Of a stretch of 64,000 nt of DNA, positions 1 through 8,749 are shown piece by piece; the first letter of the stretch is position 1; every line of letters starts with the position of its first letter. The DNA is from Hydrogenophaga sp. IBVHS1 (GTDB lineage: Bacteria > Pseudomonadota > Gammaproteobacteria > Burkholderiales > Burkholderiaceae_C). The notes under the pieces are model-generated. The model ran no database searches, was not told where the DNA came from, and saw nothing but the letters and a program-made list of their open reading frames with translations. Location: NCBI RefSeq assembly GCF_002127265.1, contig NZ_NFUU01000001.1:1798001-1862000 (forward strand), given 5' to 3'. The position numbers and the translations under genes are program-made.

Positions 1-60
1 TTCCCAAATGCCCATCACGCCATTGAATCCTCCATTAGCGCAATGCATGAAAAGGGGCAT

Positions 61-510
61 TCAGCCCGGTTTCCGCGACTCGGGCGACGCCAACTGCAGA
101 TCGTGTCGCTGGGGCTCGATTCCGTTCGCTTTGTAGAACTTCCAGCGCTCACGCGCCTGTTGTCGATCGAGGTCGCTGCCGCTCACCACCTCGATCACGC
201 GAGCGTAGTTGTCGAAACCTGAAGGCACTTCGCTGCACAGGTTCACGAGCACCGTTGCATCGCTCTGGACGGGCAGACTGCCAGCGAGCTGGATGGGCGA
301 CCGAGACCAGACATGGTCAGGGTCTGACGCGCTGGAATGGGGGATGAACGCGCCGGGTGCCATGGTCCAGAGCGCGGTATCCAGCGCGAGGCGGTCAGAT
401 TCGTCAGCCACAACCAGAAGTCGAGCGCCACGCTGGTATGCCTTGCGAAGCAGGCGGCAGGCGTACCCGAGCTTGTCTGGTGCGTTGAAATGAAAGGCCA
501 CTTCGGTCAT
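61..510 (-). CDS. holC: DNA polymerase III chi subunit
   Basis: HolC is the chi subunit of the DNA polymerase III clamp-loader complex; with psi it links the holoenzyme to single-strand-binding protein. The 149-residue product is close to the usual ~147 residues. It opens MTEVAFHFN and has the family's early motif around Y/RLLRKA and the ADESDRLALD stretch. An in-frame start 8 codons upstream exists but gives an uncharacteristic N-terminus, so the internal ATG at 510 is chosen. It lies 20 bp downstream of pepA on the same strand, the same pepA-holC order as in enterobacteria, and is probably co-transcribed with pepA. Confidence 0.9.
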   Translation of the reverse strand: MTEVAFHFNAPDKLGYACRLLRKAYQRGARLLVVADESDRLALDTALWTMAPGAFIPHSSASDPDHVWSRSPIQLAGSLPVQSDATVLVNLCSEVPSGFDNYARVIEVVSGSDLDRQQARERWKFYKANGIEPQRHDLQLASPESRKPG

Positions 511-530
511 GGAATGCCGGCAGATCGAAT

Positions 531-2039
531 TCAAGCCTTGCGCGCGCGCGTGGAAACTGCTTTCCTGGATTTCACGGGAACGACGGCGTCCTGGGACGCC
601 TGATCGATAAGGTACTGCAGCAGCAGCGGCACGGGTCGCCCGGTGGAGCCCTTTGCCGCACCGCTCTTCCAGGCGGTGCCGGCGATGTCGAGGTGGGCCC
701 AGGGCAGATCGGTGGCGAACTTCTGCAGAAATTTGGCGGCTGTGATGGCGCCACCGGCTCGGCCAGCCACGTTGCCCATGTCGGCAAAGTTGGACTTGAG
801 GCCCTCGGCGTATTCGTCATCCAGGGGCATACGCCAGCAAAGATCGTGCGCCGAATCACCGGCTTGCTGCAGGGCCTGTGCCAGGTCTTCGCGCGGGGAG
901 AACAGACCGGAACGCACGCCACCCAGGGCAATCACGCAGGCGCCCGTCAAGGTGGCGATGTCCACCACGCTGCGGGGTTTGAAACGTGCGGCGTAGGTCA
1001 GCGCATCGCACAGGATCAAGCGCCCTTCGGCGTCGGTATTCAGAATCTCGATGGTTTGCCCGCTCATGCTGGTCACCACATCGCCTGGCTTCACAGCCTG
1101 GCCGTCCGGCATGTTCTCGCAGCTCGGGATCAGGCCGACCACGTTGATGGCGGGTTGAAGCTCGGCGAGCGCAGCAAAGGTACCCAGCACGCTTGCTGCG
1201 CCGCCCATGTCGAACTTCATCTCATCCATTTCGGCCGCCGGCTTGATGGAGATGCCACCCGTGTCGAAGGTGATGCCCTTGCCCACCAGCACCACGGGCG
1301 CGCTGGTCTTGGTCGCGCCGCTGTACTGCATGACGATGAACCGCAACGGCTCGGCCGATCCCTTGGCAACGGCGAGGAACGAGCCCATTCCCAGGGCCTC
1401 GACCTGCTTGGGACCCAGCACTTCAGTCTTGATACGAGGGTGACGGCCCAGCTTTCGCGCTGCGTCGGCCAGCATGTTGGGCGTGGCGTGGTTGGCGGGC
1501 CGGTTGGCCCATTCCTTGGCGAATTCCACGCCGGTCACCAGCGCCTTGCCGGTCTCGAAGCCCTGGCGCACGGCCGCCGGCTGTTTTACACCGAGCACGA
1601 CGTGGCGCAGAGCGCGCGCTTTGGCGGAAGGTTTGGTGGTGGTAAAGCAGTAGGTCGCATCGGCAGCGGCCTGCACCGCCGCGCGCACCGCTGCATCGGT
1701 CGCATCGAGCAGGCTGAGCACCAGTCCCAGGCGCTGCAGGCCGGGTTGCCTGAGCGCGGTAACCCCTGCGGCTACGGCTTTGCGCACGGAAACGGCGGAG
1801 CCGTCGCCTGCGCGGACCAGCATGACCCGGACCGCCTTGAAGCCACTGGGGCGGTAGCAGGACAGCAGCTTCGCCACACCGGCCTCGAGATCGCCGGCCT
1901 TCGTGACCTGCGCGACGAGCTGGCTGAGCGGATCATCGGCTTCGCCCATCGGTCGGGCATCGGGCACCAGCACCAGCAGGGCGTCGCAGGCAAGCTGGGT
2001 GGCCTGGGCGGGTGAAAGGGATTTGAGTTCAAAGTCCAT
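531..2039 (-). CDS. pepA: Cytosol (leucyl) aminopeptidase PepA
   Basis: This is an M17-family leucyl aminopeptidase that removes N-terminal residues from peptides in the cytoplasm using two metal ions. The product is 502 residues, the normal family length. The C-terminal catalytic half shows VGKGITFDTGGISIKP (metal-binding Lys and Asp) and the signature NTDAEGRL. The start at 2039 (MDFELKSLSPAQ) is chosen because residues upstream in the same frame look like translated non-coding DNA and would run into the divergent lptF gene. In E. coli PepA also binds DNA as a regulator; that role is not shown here. Confidence 0.95.
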   Translation of the reverse strand: MDFELKSLSPAQATQLACDALLVLVPDARPMGEADDPLSQLVAQVTKAGDLEAGVAKLLSCYRPSGFKAVRVMLVRAGDGSAVSVRKAVAAGVTALRQPGLQRLGLVLSLLDATDAAVRAAVQAAADATYCFTTTKPSAKARALRHVVLGVKQPAAVRQGFETGKALVTGVEFAKEWANRPANHATPNMLADAARKLGRHPRIKTEVLGPKQVEALGMGSFLAVAKGSAEPLRFIVMQYSGATKTSAPVVLVGKGITFDTGGISIKPAAEMDEMKFDMGGAASVLGTFAALAELQPAINVVGLIPSCENMPDGQAVKPGDVVTSMSGQTIEILNTDAEGRLILCDALTYAARFKPRSVVDIATLTGACVIALGGVRSGLFSPREDLAQALQQAGDSAHDLCWRMPLDDEYAEGLKSNFADMGNVAGRAGGAITAAKFLQKFATDLPWAHLDIAGTAWKSGAAKGSTGRPVPLLLQYLIDQASQDAVVPVKSRKAVSTRARKA

Positions 2040-2064
2040 AATCGTGCTTTCCTGTTCTCGATCG

Positions 2065-3183
2065 ATGTTATTCCATTCTTCCATTCGCAAAGAGCTGGCG
2101 CGCAGCTTCGGGGCCACCCTGGTGGTCCTGTTCACCATCGTGCTGACCATGCTGCTCATTCGCACGCTGGGGCTGGCCTCGCGTGGCAGTGTGAACCCGC
2201 AGGAAATCGCGCTGGTGCTGGGCTACACCGTGATCGGTCGCATGCCGACCATCCTGACACTGGCCCTCTTCATTGCCATCGTCTTCACGCTCTCGCGCAT
2301 GTACCGCGACAGCGAGATGATCATCTGGTTCTCCAGCGGGCGTTCGCTCGGGGGCTTTCTCGGCCCCGTCATGCGTTTCTCGTGGCCGATCCTGCTCGTG
2401 ATCTCACTCGGCGTATTTTTTGTCTGGCCCTGGGCCAACCAGCAGACCGACAACCTGCGTGACCGTTTTGAGCGCAGAGGCGATCTGGAACGCGTAGCGC
2501 CCGGGCAGTTTCAGGAGTCCTCGAGCGGACGGCGGGTGTTCTTCATCGACAAGGACACGGCCGATGGCACCGAGGGCCGCAACATCTTCATCTCCAGCAC
2601 GGAGACCGACGGGCGTGAAACGGTGACCTCGGCACGCTCGGGCCGCATCGAATGGGTGAAAGACCAGCAATTCCTGATGCTGAGCAACGGCCAGCGGCTG
2701 GAAACAGCGCCGGATCAGAGCAGCCAGCGCGTGAGCGAGTTCGAAGAGTACGGCACTCAGATTGGCACTTCGGTGGTGGGGCAGCGCGGCACGCAGGCGC
2801 TCAAGGCTCGCAACAGCTGGGAGCTCATCACGCAGCCCAGCGCTGCCAATCTGGGCGAGCTCGGCTGGCGCATAGGCATGGGCCTCACTTCGCTGAACTT
2901 CGTGCTCATTGCACTGGCCACCACCACCGGTAACCCGCGTGCGGGGCGCGGCGGCAACCTGTTCTTCACGCTCTTCGCCTTCGTCTTCTATTACAACTTG
3001 CTGAACCTGGGGCAGAGCTGGGTCGCCAGCGGGCTGTTCAGCCTGGGGGGCTTCATGCTCATGCTGCATGGAGGGGTGTTCGCGATCACAGTGCTGTGGC
3101 TGATCAAGCGCCACTTCAACCTCAGCGTGCGCGGCTGGATCAGCGCGCGGCGCAGCCGCCGCGCCACGGAAGCTGCTGCATGA
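2065..3183 (+). CDS. lptF: LPS export permease LptF
   Basis: LptF is one of the two transmembrane subunits of the LptB2FG ABC transporter that pulls lipopolysaccharide from the inner membrane to the Lpt bridge. The 372-residue product has the YjgP/YjgQ layout: membrane helices near residues 15-35, 55-75 and 100-120, a periplasmic beta-jellyroll domain (about 135-250), and three C-terminal helices. The ATG at 2065 gives the typical start MLFHSSIRKELARSF. It is divergent from pepA with only 25 bp between the two start codons, and its stop overlaps the start of lptG. Confidence 0.93.
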   Translation: MLFHSSIRKELARSFGATLVVLFTIVLTMLLIRTLGLASRGSVNPQEIALVLGYTVIGRMPTILTLALFIAIVFTLSRMYRDSEMIIWFSSGRSLGGFLGPVMRFSWPILLVISLGVFFVWPWANQQTDNLRDRFERRGDLERVAPGQFQESSSGRRVFFIDKDTADGTEGRNIFISSTETDGRETVTSARSGRIEWVKDQQFLMLSNGQRLETAPDQSSQRVSEFEEYGTQIGTSVVGQRGTQALKARNSWELITQPSAANLGELGWRIGMGLTSLNFVLIALATTTGNPRAGRGGNLFFTLFAFVFYYNLLNLGQSWVASGLFSLGGFMLMLHGGVFAITVLWLIKRHFNLSVRGWISARRSRRATEAAA

Positions 3184-4298
3184 GAACCATACGGCGCCTG
3201 ATCTATGGCGAGGTCTTCGCGGCAGTGGCCTTTGTGCTGCTGGCTTTCCTCTCTTTGTTCTTCTTCTTCGATTTCGTCGATGAATTGCCAGCGCTCGGCA
3301 AACCCTCCGTGCTGCAGTCCGATCTGGTGTACGAGGTGCCGCACGCCCTGCTCTACGTGACGCTGCTGATGCCGAGCCGGGTTTACGAACTGTTGCCCAT
3401 CGCCGTGTTGATTGGCGCCGTTTTCGTGCTGGCGCGTCTGGCGCAGGGTTCTGAGTACACGATTCTTCGCACCAGCGGGCTGGGTCCTTGGCGCGCGCTG
3501 CGTATGCTGCTTGGCCTGGGGGCGGTGTTCGTCGTGCTCACCTTCGCCATTGGCGACTATCTGGCTCCGCTCTCGGACCGCACAGCCCAACTGCTCAAGG
3601 CGCGCTACCAGGGGAACATCAGTCTGGGCAGCACCGGTGCGTGGCTCAAGGAACGCCAGCCTTACAGCAACTTCTCGGTGAACGTGGGCTCGATGTCGGC
3701 CCAGGGCGCGTTGAGCAATGTGCGCGTCTTCGAGTTCAACAACCAGGGCTTTCTGGTGTCCACCTTGCACGCGGCCACCGGCCAGATCGAGGTCGACGAT
3801 TCCTGGACCTTGCGCAAGGTTCAGCGCCGCGAGTTTGACACCGCAGGACTCGCCTCGGGGCGCGTGCAGCGGCGCGACCTGGAAACCTTCCGCTGGCCCA
3901 GCGGCATCAATGCAGAGATGGTCTCGGTGGCGTTGCTCAAACCCGAGCGCATGCGCACCGCCGACCTGTTCGGCTACATCCGCCATCTGGAAGCCAACGG
4001 CCAGACCGCTCAACGTTACGAGATCGAGTTCTGGCGCAAGGTGTTCTATCCGCTCAGTTGCCTGGTGATGGTGGTGCTGGCGCTGCCATTCGCTTACCTC
4101 CATTTCCGTTCGGGCAGCATCACCGGCTACGTGTTCGGCGGTGTGATGATCGGCATCAGTTTCTTCCTGCTCAACAACGTCTTCGGCTACATCGGGAACC
4201 TCAACCAGTGGCAACCCTGGTTGGCAGCCGCGTCACCTGCGCTGATTTATTCGGTGTTCTCGCTTGCGGCCTTTGGCTGGCTGGTGCTTCGGAGGTAG
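3180..4298 (+). CDS. lptG: LPS export permease LptG
   Basis: LptG is the second membrane subunit of the LptB2FG lipopolysaccharide exporter. The 372-residue protein begins MRTIRRLIYGEVFAAVAFV and has the same six-helix plus periplasmic domain plan as LptF, including the FFDFVDELP stretch after helix 1 and a hydrophobic C-terminus. Its ATG lies inside the lptF stop (ATGA overlap), which indicates translational coupling and equal expression of the two partners. Confidence 0.93.
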   Translation: MRTIRRLIYGEVFAAVAFVLLAFLSLFFFFDFVDELPALGKPSVLQSDLVYEVPHALLYVTLLMPSRVYELLPIAVLIGAVFVLARLAQGSEYTILRTSGLGPWRALRMLLGLGAVFVVLTFAIGDYLAPLSDRTAQLLKARYQGNISLGSTGAWLKERQPYSNFSVNVGSMSAQGALSNVRVFEFNNQGFLVSTLHAATGQIEVDDSWTLRKVQRREFDTAGLASGRVQRRDLETFRWPSGINAEMVSVALLKPERMRTADLFGYIRHLEANGQTAQRYEIEFWRKVFYPLSCLVMVVLALPFAYLHFRSGSITGYVFGGVMIGISFFLLNNVFGYIGNLNQWQPWLAAASPALIYSVFSLAAFGWLVLRR

Positions 4299-4304
4299 CG
4301 CGCC

Positions 4305-4670
4305 GTGCTCGGAGTCATCGTGTTTGCCCATGGGTCGCGCGACCCCCTGTGGCGCCAGCCAGTTGAATCGGTGGCGCGCCAGATCGCCATCAGTTCGCCA
4401 GGGTCACCCGTCTCATGTGCCTATCTGGAGCTCTGCGAGCCCGACATGGCCACCGCCGCGCGCCAGGTGGTGGCGGCCGGGGCCACCGAGGTGCGTGTGC
4501 TGCCGCTTTTCTTCGGAATGGGAAAACATGCTCGGGAAGATCTGCCACAGCTCATGGCCGAACTCGGGCGCACCCACCCAGGCGTGCGTTTTGAACAATT
4601 GCCCACGGCGGGCGAAGATCCGCGCCTGACGGCGCTCCTGGCCACGATCGCCCTGGAGTCCACCGCATGA
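4305..4670 (+). CDS. cbiX: CbiX-type sirohydrochlorin chelatase (short form)
   Basis: The 121-residue protein resembles the short CbiX chelatases that insert metal (Co or Fe) into sirohydrochlorin. Visible are the N-terminal FAHGSRDP motif with the metal-site His and the second conserved histidine in FFGMGKHAREDLP. The start is GTG at 4305, six bases after the lptG stop. Its stop overlaps the cysB start (ATGA). The pairing with cysB, and the presence of a siroheme-dependent sulfite reductase in the same window, makes ferrochelation for siroheme the likely job, but the metal cannot be read from sequence. Confidence 0.8.
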   Translation: MLGVIVFAHGSRDPLWRQPVESVARQIAISSPGSPVSCAYLELCEPDMATAARQVVAAGATEVRVLPLFFGMGKHAREDLPQLMAELGRTHPGVRFEQLPTAGEDPRLTALLATIALESTA

Positions 4671-5611
4671 ACCTGCACCAGTTCCGCTTCGTGCAAGAAG
4701 CGGTTCGCCGCAACCTCAACCTCACCGAGGCGGCCAAGGCGTTGCACACCTCTCAGCCAGGCGTCTCCAAAGCCATCATCGAGCTCGAGGGTGAACTCGG
4801 CATCGAGATTTTTGCCCGCCACGGCAAGCGCATCAAACGCGTCACCGAGCCCGGGCAGCAAGTACTCAAGAGCATCGACATCATCCTGCGCGAGGTCAAC
4901 AACCTCAAGCGCATCGGCGAACAGTACTCGGCCCAGGACAGTGGCACGCTTTCCATCGCCACCACGCACACCCAGGCGCGCTACGTATTGCCCGGGCCTG
5001 TGGCCGCGCTGCGCCAGGCCTACCCCAAGGTCGCCATCAGCCTGCATCAGGGGTCGCCCGACCAAGTGGCCCGCATGCTGATGGAGGAAGTGGCCGAGAT
5101 CGGCATGGCCACGGAGTCGCTGGTCAACTACCCGGAACTCGTCACCCTGCCCTGCTACGAATGGCAGCACGTGCTGGTGTTCCCGTTTGACCATCCCCTG
5201 CTCGAGCGTGAGCGCATCACGCTTGAAGACCTCGTGCAGGTGCCGCTGATCACCTACCACCCCAGCTACACCGGTCGCACCCGCATCGACCAGGCGTTCG
5301 CTCTGCGGCATCTGCAGCCCAACGTCGTGCTTGAAGCGATCGATTCGGACGTCATCAAGACCTATGTGAAGCTGGGCATGGGTGTGGGCATCGTGGCCGA
5401 GATGGCCATGCAGGGCGACAACCAGACGCCCGACCTGGTTTCCCGGCCGGCGGCACAACTTTTCGGCCACAACCTGGCTCGCGTGGCGTTCAAGCGCGGC
5501 ACCTACCTGCGCCATTTCGTGCTGCGCTTCGCCGAACTCCTGAGCGATCGCCTCTCCCGCGACCTGATCCTGCGTGCCATGAGCGGCACGCCCGACGACT
5601 ACGAGCTCTGA
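4667..5611 (+). CDS. cysB: LysR-type regulator CysB
   Basis: CysB is the LysR-family activator of sulfate assimilation genes and responds to O-/N-acetylserine. The 314-residue protein has an N-terminal winged helix-turn-helix (about residues 1-60, opening MNLHQFRFVQEAVRRNLNLT) and a periplasmic-binding-protein-like effector domain. The stretch TTHTQARYVLP and the late Y..F/ILRFAELL region are typical of CysB/Cbl. It is translationally coupled to the cbiX-like gene. A probable target is the cys operon that starts at about 18015. Confidence 0.92.
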   Translation: MNLHQFRFVQEAVRRNLNLTEAAKALHTSQPGVSKAIIELEGELGIEIFARHGKRIKRVTEPGQQVLKSIDIILREVNNLKRIGEQYSAQDSGTLSIATTHTQARYVLPGPVAALRQAYPKVAISLHQGSPDQVARMLMEEVAEIGMATESLVNYPELVTLPCYEWQHVLVFPFDHPLLERERITLEDLVQVPLITYHPSYTGRTRIDQAFALRHLQPNVVLEAIDSDVIKTYVKLGMGVGIVAEMAMQGDNQTPDLVSRPAAQLFGHNLARVAFKRGTYLRHFVLRFAELLSDRLSRDLILRAMSGTPDDYEL

Positions 5612-5618
5612 CCTGAAC

Positions 5619-6803
5619 ATGATGTCTGCCCGCATGCCCGCCCAAACGCCTGCTGTTGTTTCGCGCCTGCCCAACGTGGGCACCACCATCTTCTCCGTCA
5701 TGTCGGCACTGGCCGCCGAGCACGGCGCGGTGAACCTCGGTCAGGGCTTTCCGGATTTCAACTGCGATCCTGCCTTGGTCGACGCCGTATCCCAGGCCAT
5801 GCAGGCCGGTCACAACCAGTACCCGCCCATGCCTGGCGTACCTGCGCTGCGCCAAGCCATGGCCGCGAAGATGAAAGCCCTGTACGGGCTGGAGTGCGAT
5901 GCCAACGCGGAGATCACCATTACCGCCGGCGCCACTCAGGCCATCCTCACGGCCATCCTCGCGGTGGTGCACCCGGGCGACGAAGTGATCGTGCTGGAGC
6001 CTTGTTACGACAGCTACGTGCCCAACATTGAACTCGCTGGCGGTGTGGCGGTGCGTGTTCCGCTCACCCCCGGCACCTTCCGCCCCGATTTCGACCGCAT
6101 CGCCGCCGCTATCACGCCACGCACGCGCGCCCTCGTCATCAACAGCCCGCACAACCCCAGCGGCACGGTGTGGAGCGAAGCCGACATGCTGCGTCTGCAG
6201 GAATTGCTGGCGCCCACCAGCGTGCTCCTGATCAGTGACGAGGTGTACGAGCACATGGTGTTCGACGGCCAGGCCCACCAGAGCGCAGCTCGCTTTCCAG
6301 GGCTGGCCCAGCGTGCGTTCATTGTCAGCAGCTTCGGCAAGACCTACCACGTCACGGGCTGGAAGGTGGGCACCGTGGTGGCACCCGCGCCGCTCACGGC
6401 CGAGTTCCGCAAGGTGCACCAGTTCAACGTGTTCACCGTGAACACGCCCATGCAACACGCCCTTGCGGCATTCATGGGCAACCCGGCGCCTTATCTGGAA
6501 CTGCCCGCCTTCTACCAGCGCAAGCGCGACCTGTTTCGCGAGGGCCTGGCCGCCACGCGCTTCAAGTTGTTGCCGGGCGAAGGCACCTATTTCCAGTGTG
6601 TAGACATCTCGCAACTCGCGGTGCCGGAGCGTGAACTCGCAGAAGGCGACTTCTGCCAGTGGCTCACGCGCGAGATCGGCGTGGCGGCCATTCCCCTGTC
6701 GGCCTTCTATGGCAATGGGTTCGACCAGCGGGTGGTGCGGTTCTGCTTTGCGAAGAAGGAAGATACCCTGCGCGAAGCGCTGAAGCGTTTGTCTCGACTC
6801 TGA
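5619..6803 (+). CDS. PLP-dependent aminotransferase (methionine aminotransferase-like)
   Basis: This is a class I/II fold-type I aminotransferase of 394 residues. It shows NLGQGFPDF near the start, the PHNPSGT cofactor-site motif, and SSFGKTYHVTGWKVG with the PLP lysine at residue 241. The overall pattern is nearest to the YbdL/KAT group, which transaminates methionine and aromatic 2-oxo acids; a methionine role fits the neighbouring cysB but is inferred. Two adjacent ATG codons (5619, 5622) could serve as start. It converges on the Rieske gene with a 3-bp gap. Confidence 0.8.
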   Translation: MMSARMPAQTPAVVSRLPNVGTTIFSVMSALAAEHGAVNLGQGFPDFNCDPALVDAVSQAMQAGHNQYPPMPGVPALRQAMAAKMKALYGLECDANAEITITAGATQAILTAILAVVHPGDEVIVLEPCYDSYVPNIELAGGVAVRVPLTPGTFRPDFDRIAAAITPRTRALVINSPHNPSGTVWSEADMLRLQELLAPTSVLLISDEVYEHMVFDGQAHQSAARFPGLAQRAFIVSSFGKTYHVTGWKVGTVVAPAPLTAEFRKVHQFNVFTVNTPMQHALAAFMGNPAPYLELPAFYQRKRDLFREGLAATRFKLLPGEGTYFQCVDISQLAVPERELAEGDFCQWLTREIGVAAIPLSAFYGNGFDQRVVRFCFAKKEDTLREALKRLSRL

Positions 6804-6806
6804 TTT

Positions 6807-7523
6807 TCAGCACCGCACTGGGTTGCGGCAAAACTGGTCTAGCTCCCGCACCACCGCTGTCCGGGCCACCGCCTGCTTCGCGTTCGGCCCCGCCTCCAGG
6901 CTCAGCTTCATCTCGTACTTCTTGAAGAAGTCGTCGAACAATTCGCCCCCCAGCGTGCCGACAGCCGCGAGGCCATCGGTCTTGCCGTCGTGCTCGATCA
7001 ACACCGCGCACAGCGGTTGTTCGGCCGGACCACTGAGCACCTGAGCGCCGCGCGCCGGGTCGTACTGGCTGTGGTCGGCGCAGCAGTGGATCAAATCGCT
7101 GCCTTTGCTCGGCGTCTGCGGGTTCACGGCCGCGCCTTTTCGGAAACTGATGAAGCTCAATTCTTTCGTGGGGTACACCAGCTTGTGCGCGCAGATGGCC
7201 GAAAAGGCGACCAGGCTGCGCCTCGGGCCGACGCCGCCCGGCCACTGATAGGCCAGCTTGTCCCGCGTGACCAGGGCGGTGGGCACAGCCGGTTTTCCCA
7301 GATCCAGCAAAAAGACCGGGGTGGCCTCGAACGGGTAGTGAAAGACGTAATTGATCTGAGGTTTCAGATTCGAGGCTTTGAGGGGTTTGCCCAGATCGTC
7401 CAGCAACTGCACGCGGGCGTAGGCGCGAGGCCTGGCATCTGCAGCCCAGGCCGTGTTGCTCAGCGTGGCGGCCAGCGCCCCTGCTCCAACTGCGCAACTC
7501 TCCACAAATTCACGTCGATCCAT
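6807..7523 (-). CDS. Tat-exported Rieske [2Fe-2S] protein
   Basis: The 238-residue protein starts MDRREFVESCAVGAGAL, a twin-arginine signal followed by a hydrophobic stretch and an alanine-rich cleavage region (TAWAADA, about residue 28). The mature part carries a Rieske cluster-binding pair: CAHK (C-x-H) and CCADHSQYDP (C-x-x-H). It is therefore a periplasmic or membrane-anchored iron-sulfur electron carrier, but it is not the bc1 Rieske subunit and no partner oxidase gene is adjacent. The function is unknown. The start at 7523 is preferred because it places the RR motif at the N-terminus. Confidence 0.8.
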   Translation of the reverse strand: MDRREFVESCAVGAGALAATLSNTAWAADARPRAYARVQLLDDLGKPLKASNLKPQINYVFHYPFEATPVFLLDLGKPAVPTALVTRDKLAYQWPGGVGPRRSLVAFSAICAHKLVYPTKELSFISFRKGAAVNPQTPSKGSDLIHCCADHSQYDPARGAQVLSGPAEQPLCAVLIEHDGKTDGLAAVGTLGGELFDDFFKKYEMKLSLEAGPNAKQAVARTAVVRELDQFCRNPVRC

Positions 7524-7778
7524 GGGTGGTTCCTCAATGTGATCGATGAGTGAAACCCAGGGACGTCGGACTGTCAACCAGACGGTTCATGTCCCGTCCT
7601 GCGGGTAGGACATGGCACTGGCATGGGGGCAAAACTGCTGGAGCGCGAACTGGTTCACGGTCAGGCTTCACGCCAGCCGCCATTGCAGCGCGCGTGTGAA
7701 TCCAGTGGACACATGGAAGCGTAAATACTTCCTATATCCAACCAATTGGCCGTGTGCCCAGTGAGAAAGGTGTTTTCG

Positions 7779-8735
7779 ATGTTGAAGGTTTCCACGGTCT
7801 CGCGCACCCGTGCTGTCCGATCCACGCGCATGCTGCATGTAACCACCACTGCGCTGTTCGTGTGCGCACTCGTCTGGTCTGCCGTGGGCAGCGCGCGTGC
7901 CGCGCCCTCACAAACCGTGGTGGAGGCGGTCCAGCTGCCCGCTTGGGTGGAGCGCAATGGCGAACGCCGCGCTGCGTCGCCCGGCGTGGAGCTTCGCAGC
8001 AACGACAGGGCCATCACCGCCGATGGCTCTCGCATGCTGCTGCGCTTGAGCGATCAGAGTGTGATCAAACTCGGCGAGCAGACGGATCTGCTGATCCGCG
8101 AGCTGGATGAAACCCGCGCCAATGCCACAGCGCCTGCGGAACTGAACACCACTTTCAAGCTGATCACCGGCGTGTTCCGCTATGCCACCGACTACACGAG
8201 CAAGGCGCTGGGCAACCGGCGTGCGCTCAATCTGGAACTGGCCACGGCCACCGTGGGCATTCGCGGTACCGATTTCTGGAGCATGACCGATGCCGCGCAC
8301 GACGCGGTGTGCGTGTTTGAAGGCAAGGTGGAGGTGCAGCGCGACGCCAGGCCCGGCATCGGGCTGGACCAGCCGGGTGCATTCTGGGTGGTGTTCACGG
8401 GTCAACCAGAAAAGCCCGCTGGGCAAGCCACGCCGGAACAACTGACGAAGTTCGTGGGCCAGGCGGAGATGCAGCCAGGCAAGGGCATCCTGCTGCAAGG
8501 CGGCCGCTGGCGTGCCGTGGCAGCAACCACCTCCAGCCTCGGCGATGCGGTGGCGCTGCGCCAACGCCTCCAGACGGCCGGTTATCCGGCCGAGCTGGTG
8601 AGCCGGGATGGCCGCCACGAAGTGCGCATCAACCGCTTTGCCACGCGCGAAGACGCGCAGGCCGTGCTTGCCCGCCTGCAGACCAGCACCGTCCTGGGTG
8701 TGACGCAGGGCCAGGTGGTGCTCTCCGCCCGCTGA
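7779..8735 (+). CDS. Secreted FecR-domain protein with C-terminal SPOR domain
   Basis: The 318-residue protein has a signal peptide ending near SARA (about residue 41), a FecR-type beta-rich domain (about 45-190, with the ATVGIRGTDFW motif common to non-regulatory FecR proteins) and a SPOR domain at the end (about 245-318), which in other proteins binds denuded peptidoglycan. An envelope or cell-wall role is therefore inferred. ATG 7779 has a weak ribosome site (AGAAAGG); the alternative ATG at 7830 gives a shorter, more standard signal peptide. There is no sigma/FecA pair nearby, so it is unlikely to be an anti-sigma factor. Confidence 0.75.
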   Translation: MLKVSTVSRTRAVRSTRMLHVTTTALFVCALVWSAVGSARAAPSQTVVEAVQLPAWVERNGERRAASPGVELRSNDRAITADGSRMLLRLSDQSVIKLGEQTDLLIRELDETRANATAPAELNTTFKLITGVFRYATDYTSKALGNRRALNLELATATVGIRGTDFWSMTDAAHDAVCVFEGKVEVQRDARPGIGLDQPGAFWVVFTGQPEKPAGQATPEQLTKFVGQAEMQPGKGILLQGGRWRAVAATTSSLGDAVALRQRLQTAGYPAELVSRDGRHEVRINRFATREDAQAVLARLQTSTVLGVTQGQVVLSAR

Positions 8736-8749
8736 ACCCCCGGCTTGAC

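Noticed and set aside
1..60. Possible start of another minus-strand gene downstream of holC (frame with MGIWE at the window edge and GGAGG upstream).
   Set aside because: Only five codons lie in the window and spacing from the ribosome site is long, so no gene can be supported.
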